Source: Owenia fusiformis
Lineage: Eukaryota > Annelida > Polychaeta > Sabellida > Oweniidae
Assembly (NCBI GenBank): GCA_903813345.2
Contig: CAIIXF020000004.1
Coordinates: 15,075,196-15,139,195 of the forward strand
Reading direction: 5' to 3'
Length of the DNA stretch: 64,000 nt
In this document: one piece after another, positions 14,101 through 29,100 of the stretch
Layout: every line of letters starts with the position of its first letter
Position numbering within the stretch: position 1 is the first letter of the stretch
Program-made: the position numbers and the translations under genes
Notes under the pieces: model-generated
Databases searched by the model: none
The model's input: only the letters and a program-made list of their open reading frames with translations
Told to the model about the DNA's origin: nothing

Positions 14101-17100
14101 GAAACCCCCCCCCAACAGGAATGCTATTACATTATGAAATTAGAAATTATTTTGGATGCTTCCTTTACAGCAGCCTTTAACCAAACTTAAAAGAGTCTCT
14201 CTGTAATCAGGTTTGTTTTGCCTTGTCAAAATATTTTGTTTTGTTAATGGATTAATAAAGTTTCTTTAGACACATCCTTTAAAGCAGACTCTAATCAAAC
14301 TGGAGAGGCTAGGTTTACTGTAATCAAGTGTTTTCGTTTTAATAAGTTATGTTTTTGGATTTAATTATTTAAGACGCATCCTGTAATAATATCTGATTGC
14401 ATTTTCTCCATCAATAAATTTCTTTTTAGCCCGATCAAACCTATCAAATATAATGCATATATAAGGGTTATGTACTGGGAGGTTTTGGATACCCATATTT
14501 CCTGAGGGATAAACCCTTTATTTAAAACTGATCGTACATAACATGTGTATTCCATACCTTTTGTGGTTTCTATATACATTCTTATTAAGTACTAACATTC
14601 AAAAACATTAAAGGTACACATTTTCCCAGTCTTAAAAATAAGTTTTTCATGAGATTTTCACTCATATTGCTTGAGCAAATTAATTAATTGATATCAAAAT
14701 TAAAATATATAACATGAACATAGAACCTCATTTGTTCGAGTATAGCAAAATCCATGGTATAGATGTCAAAGTCAGGAAGATGTCATAATTCAAAATGTAA
14801 GTATATTTTTCAGTATTTTACACTTAAATATGCCCTTAAATTTCAGTATATTTTTCAGTACATATTTGCACTTAAAATCACACTTAAATTTCAGTATATT
14901 TTTAAGTACATATTTGCACTTAAAATCACACTTAAAATTCAGTATATTTTTCAGTATAAATATATACTGAAAAATGTACTTAAAATTTCAGTACATTTTT
15001 CAGTATATATTTATACTGAAATTTGCACTGAAATTTTAAGTATATTTTTCAGTACATATTTATACTGAAAAATATACTTAAAAATTCAGTACATTTTTCA
15101 GTACATATTTGTACTGAAAACGCTCCTTTCAGTACAAATGCTCTGCCCTAGTGTATATTTATACATTTTTTATTTATTCTTCTAATTTAAGTGCTTTTTA
15201 CATATAATTTCAAAATGTTCTTTCTAACTTGAACTGTGGTGTTATAATTCTCTTTCCTCAAGGTCCTCTAAACTGTGGTGTCACTAGTTTGCCACTTCTG
15301 GAAAAAAAGAGATAATTTGTAAGAACAATTGCATTTGATTGATTCTTTTATCTGAAAAACTCTCATTGTAATGCACCATTCAAAAGTTTGCGTGAGACCC
15401 CCCACGCAGGCATGGGTGGGGAATTTGAATGGGCGCTGATTGTTGCGTTTGATGGGTAGAAATCGGGAACATATTCACATCGTATTAATTTTCGAAAATT
15501 ATGCAATAACGTATTTTAAGATATTGGCTTTTTACTTTAATAGGTTACCTCCCTCTGTTTTGCTCATCTAAATCAAAGTAATAAAATTAAAATTCGTTCG
15601 ACTATGTAACTTTTTTTCGAAAATTAATTTCAAATTAAATTAATCATCTATATTAAATCAATTAAATTATGACGAGCTTATGAATATAAGTAGAATGCGG
15701 AAGTGTATTTTTCCCAAGGGAGGGCGAAAACAAACTTGACAAACCAATATTTACTGCTCAATATTGTGGATCAAATTTCTTACCCTCCCCGCATGGGGGG
15801 GTCTCACGCAAACTTTTGAATGTTGCATAAACACTTCGAAATACCTTTATAGTGAAAATACTTTTAGACAATCCCAATAGAATTGGGCAGATTTGAGAGG
15901 TATTGCTATATTTGAAATTTTGAACAAAACTTGAACCATTAAAATTAGTATTAACAGAATTAATTCATGAAATATGTAAATGTTATTCGATATATAATCT
16001 TTAATCCAGCTTACTTGCAAGCATGTACTGTCATATCACACTGACTAGGAAAAGTCACATATTTTTCCCCATCATACGCACATATAGGATTATAGATCAT
16101 GGGACACGCTGTGGGACATTCTGGTCTGTCATTAGATCTCCTTTGTGCATCTCCTTGCTCTCCTACTGATTCCCTGGTTGGAATTTGTGCTTTGGTTTCT
16201 GACCTCTTACGTGCTTGAGCAGTTCCTGTGTGGAACAAATAAAAAAAATGGATGATAGGCTTTCTGCATTCAAGCTTTGTGACTCAAAACAATGAAAGAT
16301 AAAATTATTGTTTTTTTTACTTTCTTGTACCATTTTTTCAAATGTGATCTAGAAATCCAATCAATGAATGCATTAGATGAAAGCCTGGAATGAAAGCCAT
16401 GTGAATGATGATTATGTTAAAAAGATAAATATGTGTTTCAACTTTTAGAAACAAAACTCACCTATAATACAGGCTAAAAAGAATACTTTTAGAAACAAAG
16501 CCTTAGCTTTTCTGCAGTTCATCATTAAAAATAATGTCTTCTTCGATTGAATTCTGTTGCCTTTGCTTCTTGTTACCATTCAGATGTTGACTTCATATGT
16601 TATATTTTCCTTGATTCTTATATTGTAAAATGTACTCCTTCTAATAGTTACATTGTAAGTGTATTTATCTATGAGGGAAGTGGTCCTGTTACTCTCTACA
16701 TTCATGTAAACCCTTTCAAATAAATCAATGAGTTTCATGGAAAAGGTACTGATGTTTGCTATTCACAGGGAACTTCCTAAGAAGAATGGAATGGTATTTC
16801 TGGAGCTTAGATAGAAAGTTTCACTTTCTAAATCTCCTTCAACATTTTCAATGTTTTTACTTTTGAGGTTTTTCATTTTTTGAAGGAAGTAACTTTACTA
16901 TGAAGAACTGTAACATTATATAGATAAATTTTGAGGTTTATTGCTGTATACATTTATTAGGGATTTAGTTAATCATTCGACAGCCTTTGAATAATGCACA
17001 TGATTACATATCTGCATTATATACAATCACAAACCATGCCCATGTGACTTATATGAGCCAACCATATTGCAGATCATGGTATTATAGAAAATATACAATC

Positions 17101-20100
17101 ATAATCGTGTGGCTTCATCAGTCAATTATTTTACATAGGATGGTCTCGTAAGACATGCTATCATTTTAATTTACAGGAAAGTTTGATAACATTCAGTTAG
17201 GGTTTGTTTCAAGATTTTTATGGTTTATGCCTAAATGTTGATAGCCATCCATTGTCTCAGCATTTATAGGTCCTGTTAACAAGAAGTTATCATACAGTAC
17301 TACAGACGATACATTTCACTTCTGAAATAGAAGAGAATTAGCACTATGAATCCTCTAGAATTTTCATAATTTATAATCATAACCAACAAATAAAACTGGA
17401 GCACTATTAATTTTCAAGGCCTTATTACATGGATGGTCCAAAAAGAACAATTTGTACATAATTAGATTAAAGTTATTGGCATATGTATGCATCGGCTGGA
17501 AATTTAGTGTCACCCTGTATGTTTTTTGTGAAATATTTCAATGCAATTTCTTTCTTAGTACTAGTAATTACTTTTATGCATTTTGACTTACCATGATAAA
17601 ACAATAGTACCTGAGTTTTAGGTGTGTCCAGAGATATGAAGTTACATGTTTATTTGTTTGACACATGATAAGCAAAACTATAAGTAGATTTAACATCATC
17701 CTTGAGATGAGATAAATTTTGTTATTTGTTTAAAAACAGTTGATAACAATTGAGTAGCATGTCTATTGATGAATACATAGAGATAAAAATTCACATATAA
17801 CAAAGTGGTACCATGCACCTGTGATCGAAGGACTGAGACAATGTACGTATTGAAATGACCTCCAAATTCTTTCAATCCAAAGTAATAGTAGCATCCCTTT
17901 AAAGATTGATTTAAAGAATAAAACAAAATTCATTTGTGGATTAAAAGACATATACTGGTACATCTAAAATAAATATATTGATTTGGCCTCTTACGACTTA
18001 TAAGACTCATTTCACTGAAAGTTTCTAAAAATCAATTTTTAACCCAAATGCAGGCAGAACTGCTCCCAGTATATATTTTTTTGTAAGGTGCACTGAAAGT
18101 GTATGATGAATTCTATGTGAATATTGGTGGTAGTACATGTATTCATTTAATTTGATCCGTTGAAAGAATATGAGTCTCCAATATCCCAACCGAACGAAGT
18201 TTGGTTGGGATATAGTGAAGCCATCCATCCATCTGTCAGTCGGTCTGCTGTCTGTCCATTCATCCGTCCATCTGGAAGATAACTTGAATACTAGTAGATG
18301 ACTTTTCTTCAGAATTGGTGGAAAGATGTATATTGGTGAATAGTTTTATGCAAAAAACACCTTTTTTCAAGATGGCCACCGCATAAGAAATGGCGGGAAT
18401 ATTTGGCGAAAATCTTCAGTTTTTCATTTTAAACCAAAAGAAATGAATATTGTTGTATATTATTGAAATTTTGGTAATATATTCACAACATCTATCTATG
18501 TCACATACATTCTGAGTTTTTCAGCCTGACCCCCAGGGGCTGTGAATGGGGGTCGGGAAAATCAGAGTCTTTGTTTTAATTTTGAGATCTTTCTGAAGTA
18601 TAGCTTTATTATACTCAAATGAAAGGAAATTTAGAGTAGATTGCAACTATTGTATTGTTTTTCTGATTCAGGCCTCGTAAAATTCAAAATGGCCGCTTAA
18701 TGTGGGATTTCGCAATAATTTCCCAATCTCTTCAAAGTATGAGTATACTTAGATTGTAAGAGTTTAAGAATAGATCACAATTATGGTATTGTTTTTCTGA
18801 TTCTTGCTTCAGAAAATTCAAAATGGCTGCCGAGCAAGAATCCGCTACTACTAAGAGATCACTTGAAAGTATGTACATTTATTGAGATATTGCATTTTAG
18901 TGCTAATTGAGTACTCATTTCAGTAAATATTAGTACTAAATAAGCACCTATGGTATGGGGACTGATTTATTGCATGATTTAGTACTAAATGAGGACTCAT
19001 ATAATGAGTGATAAAATAGCGCTAATTTCATTGATTTTTCATTACTCAACGAGCACTCATACTATGAGCACTAATTAAGTGCATATTTTAGTACTAAATG
19101 AGTACACATATCGTGAGTTATGCAATAGCACTAATTTCATTGAATTTTCATTACTCAATGAGCGCCCAAACTATGAGTACTAATTTATGGCACATGTATC
19201 ATGAGTGATGAAATAGTACTGAAAATTAAAATGTTGATGGACTTTTTTAATTGATGAAGTAAAATACAGAATACGTAATGTTAAATATATCATTAAATTT
19301 TTAGAAAAATACTCAGTCCTGTAGCTACTTCATGGAACAGTATGAAGCTAGGAAACAAGATGCCAGACACCATATTGATCCAGTGCATATAAATATACCC
19401 TGCTTTATTAATAAGGGGAAGTATGAGAAATAATTATGTAACAGTCAACAAAAAAATTGTAAGAATAATCACATGCAATGTGAAATGGATATATCATTTG
19501 CTGGTAACCTTCACTTCTGTTTGAAGTCCAATAACGCTAGGAGTAAAAGCTATTGAAAACGGCGCCAGAGTATCAAACTCTAAAATGTACAATTTCTTTT
19601 TAAACTTTTTAATGGCATGATATAGTGACACAAGAATATTAAAATATGTTTTCAGCGTAACTCTGAATGTATTAATGAGATATTAATGCATTGGGTCTTT
19701 TTAATTTTTTTATAAAAAATAATACTAATATTTTTTGCCCGCTGTGACGGAGCATTTTTACAGTTTACATTTGCAACTGCTCCGTCACAGCGGGCAAAAC
19801 AATTAAACATTATTTTTTATAAAAGAATTAAAAAGACCAAATACATCAACATCTGATTTATACCTTCATAGTAATGCTGAAACCATGTGTAAATATTATC
19901 GTGTCACTATATCGTGCCATTAGAAAGTTAAACAAGAAGTATGATACTCCAGCGCCATTTTCAATTACTTTTCTTCTCAGCGTAATTGGACTTCAAACAG
20001 AAGTGAAAGTTACCAGCAAATGATATATCCATTGCATGGAGTAAGTAATTTTCTTTGGTATAACGAAACATATGAGTTAAAAAATAAATCGTGAAGTATT

Positions 20101-23100
20101 CTTACTGTTTTTATGAGAAATAGCATGCTCCGTCACAGCGGACAAATATTTCGATACCAGCCTGTGATAATGTGAATGGATCCCAGCTAGAATGTCACTG
20201 ACATACTGTTTTAATGCTCATTCAGTATATTAGACTACGGCCCACTCTGATAATTGTAACTCCTTCCTTACATGAAAGGTTACACATTCCAACCTATTTC
20301 AAACCATCTGTATGATGATACTAGACACTTTCTGGGTAGTTGGACTTTCTATAGGGGTGGCAGACGGCCCTCAGACCAATTTATACCCCTACCCCCAAAA
20401 AACCATGGGGGTACTTTAATACCACCCAATAAAAAGAATACTAATGCATGTCAGATATTCATTGTTTTATATTGGGTAGGGCATGTTATGGTTAGTAAGT
20501 GCCAGAAATTTCCAATCTCTAACTGATATGGTTGCCATAGAAACAGTATTTATATCTTGAAATATTCTCAATTTGACCCCCTCCCAAATGTGTCCTTTTG
20601 ATCTCAAAGTAAAATATTTGCAAATCTGTTTGGATTTTATGGCTGCTACTTTGTCAAAAATTGTATCAATATGTATATTTTAACATTAAAACACTGAAAA
20701 GTGTTCATAATGATCCTATAAATCAATAATATTTATCAAATATAGTCACACATAGCTGTTTTTAGGGAAAAGTGGGTGTGGCACTTTTTGGTACGTGTGT
20801 ACTTGTTGCAGCATTAAATGAAAAATACATATTATACTAACAACAATTGACATTTAATTAGCATCTACTTATGTTGTGTAACATTGTAATATGTTCATTA
20901 TCATTATTAGACACTTTAAATATTTTATATAAGTGTTATCCTGACCCTTCCCTATATCCCTACACCCTTCAAGGTGGGCATTACCAATCGTGTCAAGTTA
21001 ACATTTCTGTTTGATTTATTTTTACCATAGACAAGGTACAAAAGCTTTACCATGAGTACTGACCTTATTAGGTGCTAAACTGATGAATGGATAGGTAGAT
21101 GGCAGCACTTGTGCTGGTTGGACTACACACTAGCATCTACCATAGACACATATTGATTTACCATATTTGTTATTTTGGATTAAAGTAAAACTGCTTTCGC
21201 ATCAAACCTAATGAGATTCAGATTGTGTTTGAAACTAGATGATCTTCAGTTTTTGTGTGAACCTTAAATTCATGACAATCAAAAGAATTCAACATTTAGG
21301 AAGTCAACATTAAGAATTTTTAACATCGTCTCAATGAGAATTTAGCCCGACCTTGTTCAGAAAGTTAAAGATCATAGAAAATTGGACATAGTCAAAGTTC
21401 CTCAGTAGAACATTTAATCTCCTAAAATCACATTAAAACTATATCAGCAATATTTCCAAGCTAAATAGTAAAAAACTTCTATCACATCATTTGCAACGTT
21501 TTCATCCGCCCACTCCGTCATAATCGCCCTCAGGCAGATATATTATATTTGCCTCGGGATAGTCCCAATATCCTGAACCTCATATAGGATAATCTCTATG
21601 TATCGCCAGGTTTATCACCCGCTCAGTAATCCCCTGCAGGAATTCATTCTGTGCAATTTCTCATATTTTCGTATTTTAGTATATGATAAATAATTTTGGG
21701 AACAAGGTATAATCCTTGGGAAATACAATATTCTACCCTCAACCCCTCGGAGAGGTATATTGTATTTCCCTCATATATATTGTATTTCCCTGTATTAAAA
21801 ACTTCCCATTAATTAAACCTCATATATAATGCACACCATTTTGAATATGAATCAAAACTATGAATTAGTGATATCCATGTTTCTAAGAAAGCATGAATTT
21901 GAAAGAAACAAACATTCTACTCATATGGTATAAAGATATTACCAGTTGTGTACATTTTAGATTTGATTGAAGAACTTGAATTAGAGGCAATTTTGAAATT
22001 ACAATATATTAAAACAGGCTCTGTTGCTTAGATGGGAGAATCAATTAGCTGCATTGTTCAGTTTATGACAGAATTGATGTTTAGTGTTACTTTCATGAAC
22101 ACCCATCCTGTAAAATAGCATTTGGAATCTAGTAGTTTGTATATAGATGAATTGTCGAGGAAAAATATCCAACAAGATTACTAGTTTGCTCATGCAATTA
22201 GGCATACTTTAACTTGAAACAATTTGTAACACTCAATTTTTGGGGTTTGGAGATCGAAGTAATAATGATGAAAAACAAGCAATTTTAAAATATTTATGTT
22301 TTACCAAAATTTTTAAAGATTTTTGTTAGCCTTTGTTTTGTCTGTTTTATTCTCAAATAAATCATGGTCATCAATTCTATTGTGACATAATCATCATTTA
22401 CCAATTTTGAAATTAAAATTAAATTTTACTGGTTAGAGAATGTGATTTCTTACTTTAGGTTATATTTATATCCCGATTTATATGTATAATAATAATTGAT
22501 AAAGACGAATAGAGATCATCCTCTATGAGGTTCAGGGTATTGGAATTATCCCGAGGCCAATATAATATATCTGGCCGAGGGTCGTAAGTCCCGAGGGAAG
22601 ATATTTTCTATTGGCCAAAGGCCTTGGGTCCTGAGGGAAGATATATTATATTCGCCAAGGGATAATCCTAATAGCATGAACTGACTATAGGATGATCTGT
22701 TTATCCCATATCAATCTTTCTTATCTGGTTCACATTGTTCAATTGGCCAGAGTTAGAAAGAATTCAACCATATGAATGTATTCATGTCTAATTTTGTTTT
22801 CTTGGCCTTAGGAAGATTCTCCTGTTTTTTAAGTATTCATCCACATATTCTCGAATCATTGAGTATGCTACTTCCCTCATTGCTAATCATACACAAATGA
22901 TGATTATGACTTAGTGGGCAGGTGTAATATATCTGCCCTCTCAGGCCGGGACATTAGCTATATCTGCCCGCTGATGAAAATATAGGTATTTATAAACCTG
23001 CTATATGTATCTGAAACATGTCCAAGTATGGGACAAATGTATCTACTTTTTTGATTTCATACACTAAACAGATTTGTTTAGGAATTATTTGAAGTATTTC

Positions 23101-26100
23101 AAAAACATATACCGAACCACTATTGAAGAAATCATTGAAAATACAGCATATCAGAAACATGTGTAAATTGTTTATCTTGCAATTATTTTTGCTAAATACT
23201 AATAGAAATTATACTGTACCTTCCAGAGAATAGCTTTTTTGTTAACTATGAGCCAATAAATGAATGGATGCATTTTATTATAACTGCAAAATGATGCTCT
23301 ATGCAATTCATACGAAAAATTAATTTTGCCATATTAGAATCAAGTATAATCTTTAATCCATTGGATAGATCATGCATTGCCTGATGTTGAAGTATTGATA
23401 AAAGAATCAGCAAGTGTCTGACAAAATAGATTTTAGTGTTATGTATTAGGCAAAATATTAGGAAGGGTATAAATGGTCTCCAATCTTTCTAGTTTTGAGT
23501 ATTACATCTTCTTGCTTTGATTCAAATTATCCTCGGTCACTATTTGTAACCCCCCCTCCTTCCCCATTTAGGCCATGGATATGAAGATGATTTAGAGCAC
23601 CCTATGCAGACAGAGCCTGTGGGAAATATTGGGTGCGGAGCAAATGAGCGGAGGGTGCGGAGCTAACGGTTATTTTTGAATTTAAATTTGGGATATTTCT
23701 GAAACTAAGCCGTTTTGGGACTTCAAATATACCAAGATATGTGTATTTGACACCAAATATCAATACAATTGTGAAAATAGTAGCGCAATTCATTCTATAG
23801 CGACGCAGTGTGCCTTAAACCTTTCCCAGACCTATATATTTTGAAATTATCCTTTTAATACTGAGTCCCCAGCATTCATAAAAAATGGTGTTCAAGGTGC
23901 ACTATCTATACAAATTATTTTTGCATCTTGGAAGCCAGCTACGTGCGGAGCTACGTTTATGGAGCTGCTCCGCACCCAATATTTAGAGGGGGCTCATATC
24001 TGAAAAAATTTCCGAATTTTTATAAAATCACACAGATACTGCCTGGCTTCCAAGATGCAAAAATAATTTGCATGGGTAGTGTATCTTGAACACCATTTTT
24101 TATGAATGCTGGGGACGCAGTATTAAAAGGATAGTCTCAAAATATATATGTCTGGGAAATGTTTAAGGCATACTGCGTCGCTATAAAATGAATTGCACTA
24201 CTATTTTCACAATTTTATTGATATTTGGTGTCAAATACACATATCTTGGTATATTTGAAGTCCCAAAACGGCTTAGTTTCAGAAATATCCCAATTTTAAA
24301 TTCAAAAATGACCGTTAGCTCCGCACCCTCCGCTCATTTGCGCCGCACCCAATATTTCCCACAGGCTCTGTCTGCATAGGGTGTAGAGGTTATGTGAAGG
24401 ATACTAGGGAAGGGTTAGTAGCCAGAGTTATATTAGTTCATTTAAGTTTAATCATAAAAGTTATGCAATTCACACTAGCATCAAATATCATACCAAAAGG
24501 ATTGAACTGTTCATTACTTTTCAATTGCAGTAAACATGGTAAAATGGTTCTAAATACTGTTGAACAAGCACATTAATTAATTGTAACTCATAGCTCTAGA
24601 TGACTTGAACTTATCCATTCATATTCTAGGAACAAGTCAATGAATAAGTAAGACTTGACTCTTGACAGACTTAAAAGACCGAGGACCCTATAAGACTTAC
24701 ACTAAAAGTTCATTTGACCATTGATGACCTATGATAGGGAAGGGTCAGGATAACACTTATATAAAATATTTAAAGTGTCTAATAATGATAATGAACATAT
24801 TACAATGTTACACAACATTAGTAGATGCTAATTAAATGTCAATTATTGTTAGTGTAATCTGCATTTTTCATTTAATGCTGCAACAAGCGCACAAGTACCA
24901 AAAAGTGCAACGCTCACTTTTCCCTGAAAGCAGCAATGTGTGACTATATTTGATAAATATAATTGATTTATAGGATCATTATATCAACTTTTAAGTGTTT
25001 TAGTGTTAATATAGACATAATATTACAAATTTTGACAAAGTAGCAGCCATAAAATCCAAACAGATTTTGAAATATTTCACTTTGAGAACAAAGGGACACA
25101 TTTGGGAGGGGGTCAAATTGAGAATATTTGGAGATATAAATACTGTTTCTATGGTAAACATATAAGTTAGAGATTGGAAATTTCTGGCACTTATTAACCA
25201 TAACATGCCTTACCCAATATAAAACAATGAATATCTGACATGCATTAGTATTCTTTTTATTGGATGGTATTAAAGTACCCCCATGGTTTTTTGAAGGTAG
25301 GGGTATAAATTGGTCTGAGGGCCGTCTGCCACCCCTATAGAAAGTCCAACTACCCAGAAAGTGTCCAGTATAATCATACAGATGGTTTGAAATAGGTTGG
25401 AATGTGTAACCTTTCATGTAAGGAAGGTTGCATTTCTAGAGTACTTCTACAGAGTGGGTTACAGTCTATATGAACAACATTCTAATACTCAATTTTTTAG
25501 TACCGAAATAGTACTAAAGTAGTACTAAATCAGTTACTTAAAATATCGTTACTAAATTGGTACTAAAATAAACCCTTCTTTTTCCCAAAATGAGTACCAA
25601 AATAGCACTCAAGTGGTTATAAATTAGCACTCTGGCAAAAGCGCGCTCATAAGCACTCATGCCACGAGTGATAATTTAGCACTAATATTGTACTAATTGA
25701 GTAATCAGCATATCTCCCTGTATATTATGCAATGCACTCGCCCACGCGTAGTTCAAAAACACGGTCTAAATAAGGGCACAGATACACGTGCTTCAATTTT
25801 ATGCACAATTGGCTTCCTTCTTAATGTTTATCAACTGGGCTTAAAATTGCGTTCAAATGACATCTTCTGTTAAAGGTATTTTTTGTCAAATTAAATCCTC
25901 TAAAATTTAAAATTAAATATTCTGGTTGTGAATATAGGGTCGTTTGAAAGATAGGGTGCATAGGTGGGGGAGAGATTTAATGCTGTTAACAGAGTATAAA
26001 TATGAAAATTTATCGTTTTTCTGGCTTAATCTAAAATACTTGAACAGAGAACATCAGAGAAACACCTTGAACAGAGAACATCAACCACGAACGTCACATG

Positions 26101-29100
26101 ATGACTATTCCCCCGTGTTGTCACTTTGTCGAAAAAAATATCATATTTCATAAAGCTGACCATATTTTTAACAGTTTGAGCAGACTTGCCAACCTAAATT
26201 GAAAAATTTTCGGGAGATTTAAAAAAAATTGCGGTACTTTTACGGGAGTTTTTTTCAAAATCCGGTAGTTTTTGCGGGAGTTTTTTGAAAAAAGGGAGTT
26301 TTCACGGGAGATTTTGAAAAAATGGGAGTTTTTACGGGAGACTTTTTAAAAAGGTATTTTTCGCGGTAAATTTAAAAAAACGTGACTTTTTTACGGAAGA
26401 TTTCAGAAAAAACGGGAGTTTTTGCGGTAGGTTCTGAAAAAACGGGAGTTTTTATGTTAGGTTTTGAAAAAATCAAGGTCACAAATTTGTCAAATTCCTT
26501 TTAAATACGGTAGATTTCGACAGCAAAAAACGGAGATTTTACGGGAGTAATACAGGGTGACCCAAAAAAATGCAAACCTCCATTTCTTCAATATTTTTTT
26601 TAAATGGAGGTAAATTGCTCTGAGATTTAGCACACAAGGACTTTATTCAATGTGGGATACTCTGGCAAAGTTTTAATAATCATAGTCTTATATTGATAGA
26701 GTTATGGTTGTTTCAAAATATGCTCCAGATGTCGTCAATTTCACTGAAAACAAACTTGCAATGTTCAAGGAAAATTGTTCATAACACGGATGCATTCTTC
26801 CCCATGGGTATGGCTCAAATTTTTGCAGCCATTGCTTATTGGAGTTCTGCAATTGCGGTAGGGTTATTTTCATACACATTATACTTTAAATAACCCCATA
26901 TAGAAGTCAGGGGCATTGAGAACAAGACTGTGGGATGACCATGGGTTCTCCGTCCTAGGAGAGATCATCTTCTCATAGAAATGACTAGTGAGCCAGGCTA
27001 TGTTATCATTAGAAGTGTGAGGAGTAGCTCCATCCTTCTAGAACCACTGTTCTTGTCTATTGAAGCCTCTATGTCACTCTAGAACTGCCTAGAACTTCCT
27101 GGGAACGACAATATTGCGCTGTGTGTTAACAGTAACAGTGTTGCCATTATCAACCTCAAACCAAAAGGGGCTGATGATTTCGTGTTTGGAAACTGGCAGC
27201 CCAAGCTGTGCATTTAACAGAATGAATGGGCCTTTGAAGCACTTCATCTGGAATTTGTGATCCCAGAACACATTATTTCTTGAGTTTACATGTTCAGAAA
27301 GAAGGGAATGTGATTCAACTGAAAACCTATTATTGGAAATGGACGACATTTGGAGCATATTTTGGAACAACCATAACTCTATCAATATAAGACTATGATT
27401 ATTGAAACTTTGCCGGAGGATCCCACATTGAATGAAGTCCTTGTGTGCCAAATTTCAGAGCAATTAACCTCCATTTAAGAAAAATATTGAAGAAATGGAG
27501 GGTTGCATTTTTTGGGTCACCCTGTACCAGAAAACGGGAGATTTTACGGGAGTTATACCAAGAATACGGGAGATTTTACGGGAGTTATACCAGAATACGG
27601 GAGATTTCAGCAAAAGATTTTACGGCCATATTTTAAAAAAGAATTGCGGGAGATTTTAGTAGAAATACGGTACGGGAGTTTTTACGGGAGAAAAAGTTAC
27701 GGGAGTTTGGTATTTTTTATGGAAAAACAAAAAATTTACGGGAGATTCCCGTAAAAAAACGGGAGGTTGGCAAGTCTGGTTTGAGCTTAATCATTGTCAG
27801 ATGATAAAGAAATTAACAATATAATCAATATACTGTACCCTTGAGTTTTAAGAATATATGGAAAAATTCGGAGAAATTAATTTTATTTGAAAAGTGTACA
27901 AAGTGAAGGGTGTGCATAAAGAGAAGGACATATTAGCAATGATATTGTGGTACATGTGGTATACATCCTTCATATAAACATACTTTTTCTGAATTCTTCT
28001 ATGTACCTTAGGAATAGGAGTTGCTTGGTTAGCACTACCACAAACATGATAACACTCTTTTGGTTGTACTCGTCTTAAGAATGGGGTTTAAGATAAAAGG
28101 ATAAGAGTTGATTTTTTTTAACTGAAAACCGTTTTTTTAACATTTAATATTTTCAATCTCATACTTCACTTGAAGACTCTAAAGATTTCTAAATCTTATC
28201 AAGGTATTACAAATACATCTGCACATGTTGTGCTTAGTACATTCCTTTTAACCTTTTTATCACTGATTACATATCTATTTCAATGAGGATCTTCAGACAA
28301 ATTCAAGTCTTGTGATCATGGTGTGATGTATTATCGAACAATACCTACTTGTTCAGTTCTTTTTAAAGGCTATTTTGTCATTTATACATTGATGGAAGTT
28401 TCCATTTGTGTTTCATAACCAATACAGACATAAACAACAAGATCGGGCTTATATATCCCAACAGTTAATGTACAAAATTTCATGATAAATTGACTAACCT
28501 CAAGATTGCCAAAAATGGGGTTCTTCCTCATAAATTGAGATTGATATTAAGGTGCATAATTAAGTGAGATGAGTGCCTTTAAGGCTGGCCTAGATACCTA
28601 AATTTCAACAAATATGACTTATTTTAAACAATACGAGACAAATTAAAATGAGATGTGGTGGTATACTAGATATAACAAGCTGTGCGAGAGCTCTCTTATA
28701 TCAAATTTTGGTTTGTTAACTGCCATTTGTATTCACATTTCATGAACTATTATTGTTGTCACACATTGTCATTACAATTTTCTGATTTTGAAGAAATAGA
28801 AGAAAACAATAGTTGTATGATTGTAAAGGGCATTGACATTGAACATTTTATCCTTTCTTTCGGTGTAAAAAAATTGTGTGTCAAAAACAATGAATAGGTA
28901 CAAGATTTATTTTCTTGTTCTGGAAATGAACATTGAATTAATATTTCGACCTAAGAGCCTAATTCTATGGAACAGGACAAACTTAGGTATCCGAGTATAC
29001 ATTTTGAGGCAGTTGATCCCAGCTATTGATGTTTCTGTTTCTAGGCAAACTACAGTCAGTGGAAAGATCTGAAATTTTGATCTTTTGAAATAATATTGTC

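Larger units (their letters stand above)
18880..25740. mobile_element. Large fold-back element (nested cluster)
   Basis: Both ends carry arrays of TAGTACTAAATGAGTACTCA-type units (18,880-19,240 and 25,490-25,740) in opposite orientation, next to GAGATAT on each side. Inside them, 20,226-20,990 and 24,722-25,472 are inverted copies of each other by eye. The left arm is interrupted by a separate palindromic element at 19,473-20,037. The spacer holds a second fold-back element (23,598-24,383) and palindromic repeats (21,500-22,990). I infer one old fold-back transposon with later insertions; the exact outer ends are uncertain. Confidence 0.55.

Noticed and set aside
13545-15153. CRISPR-like array of repeated TTTCAGTACAAAT units
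   Set aside because: Units are adjacent and variable with no unique spacers, lie between inverted transposon ends, and the genome is eukaryotic.
20272-25417. Paired ORFs MKGYTFQPISNH (both arms) and MNCATIF/MNCTTIF as a gene family
   Set aside because: They coincide with inverted transposon arms, show no domain and mirror each other only because the DNA does.
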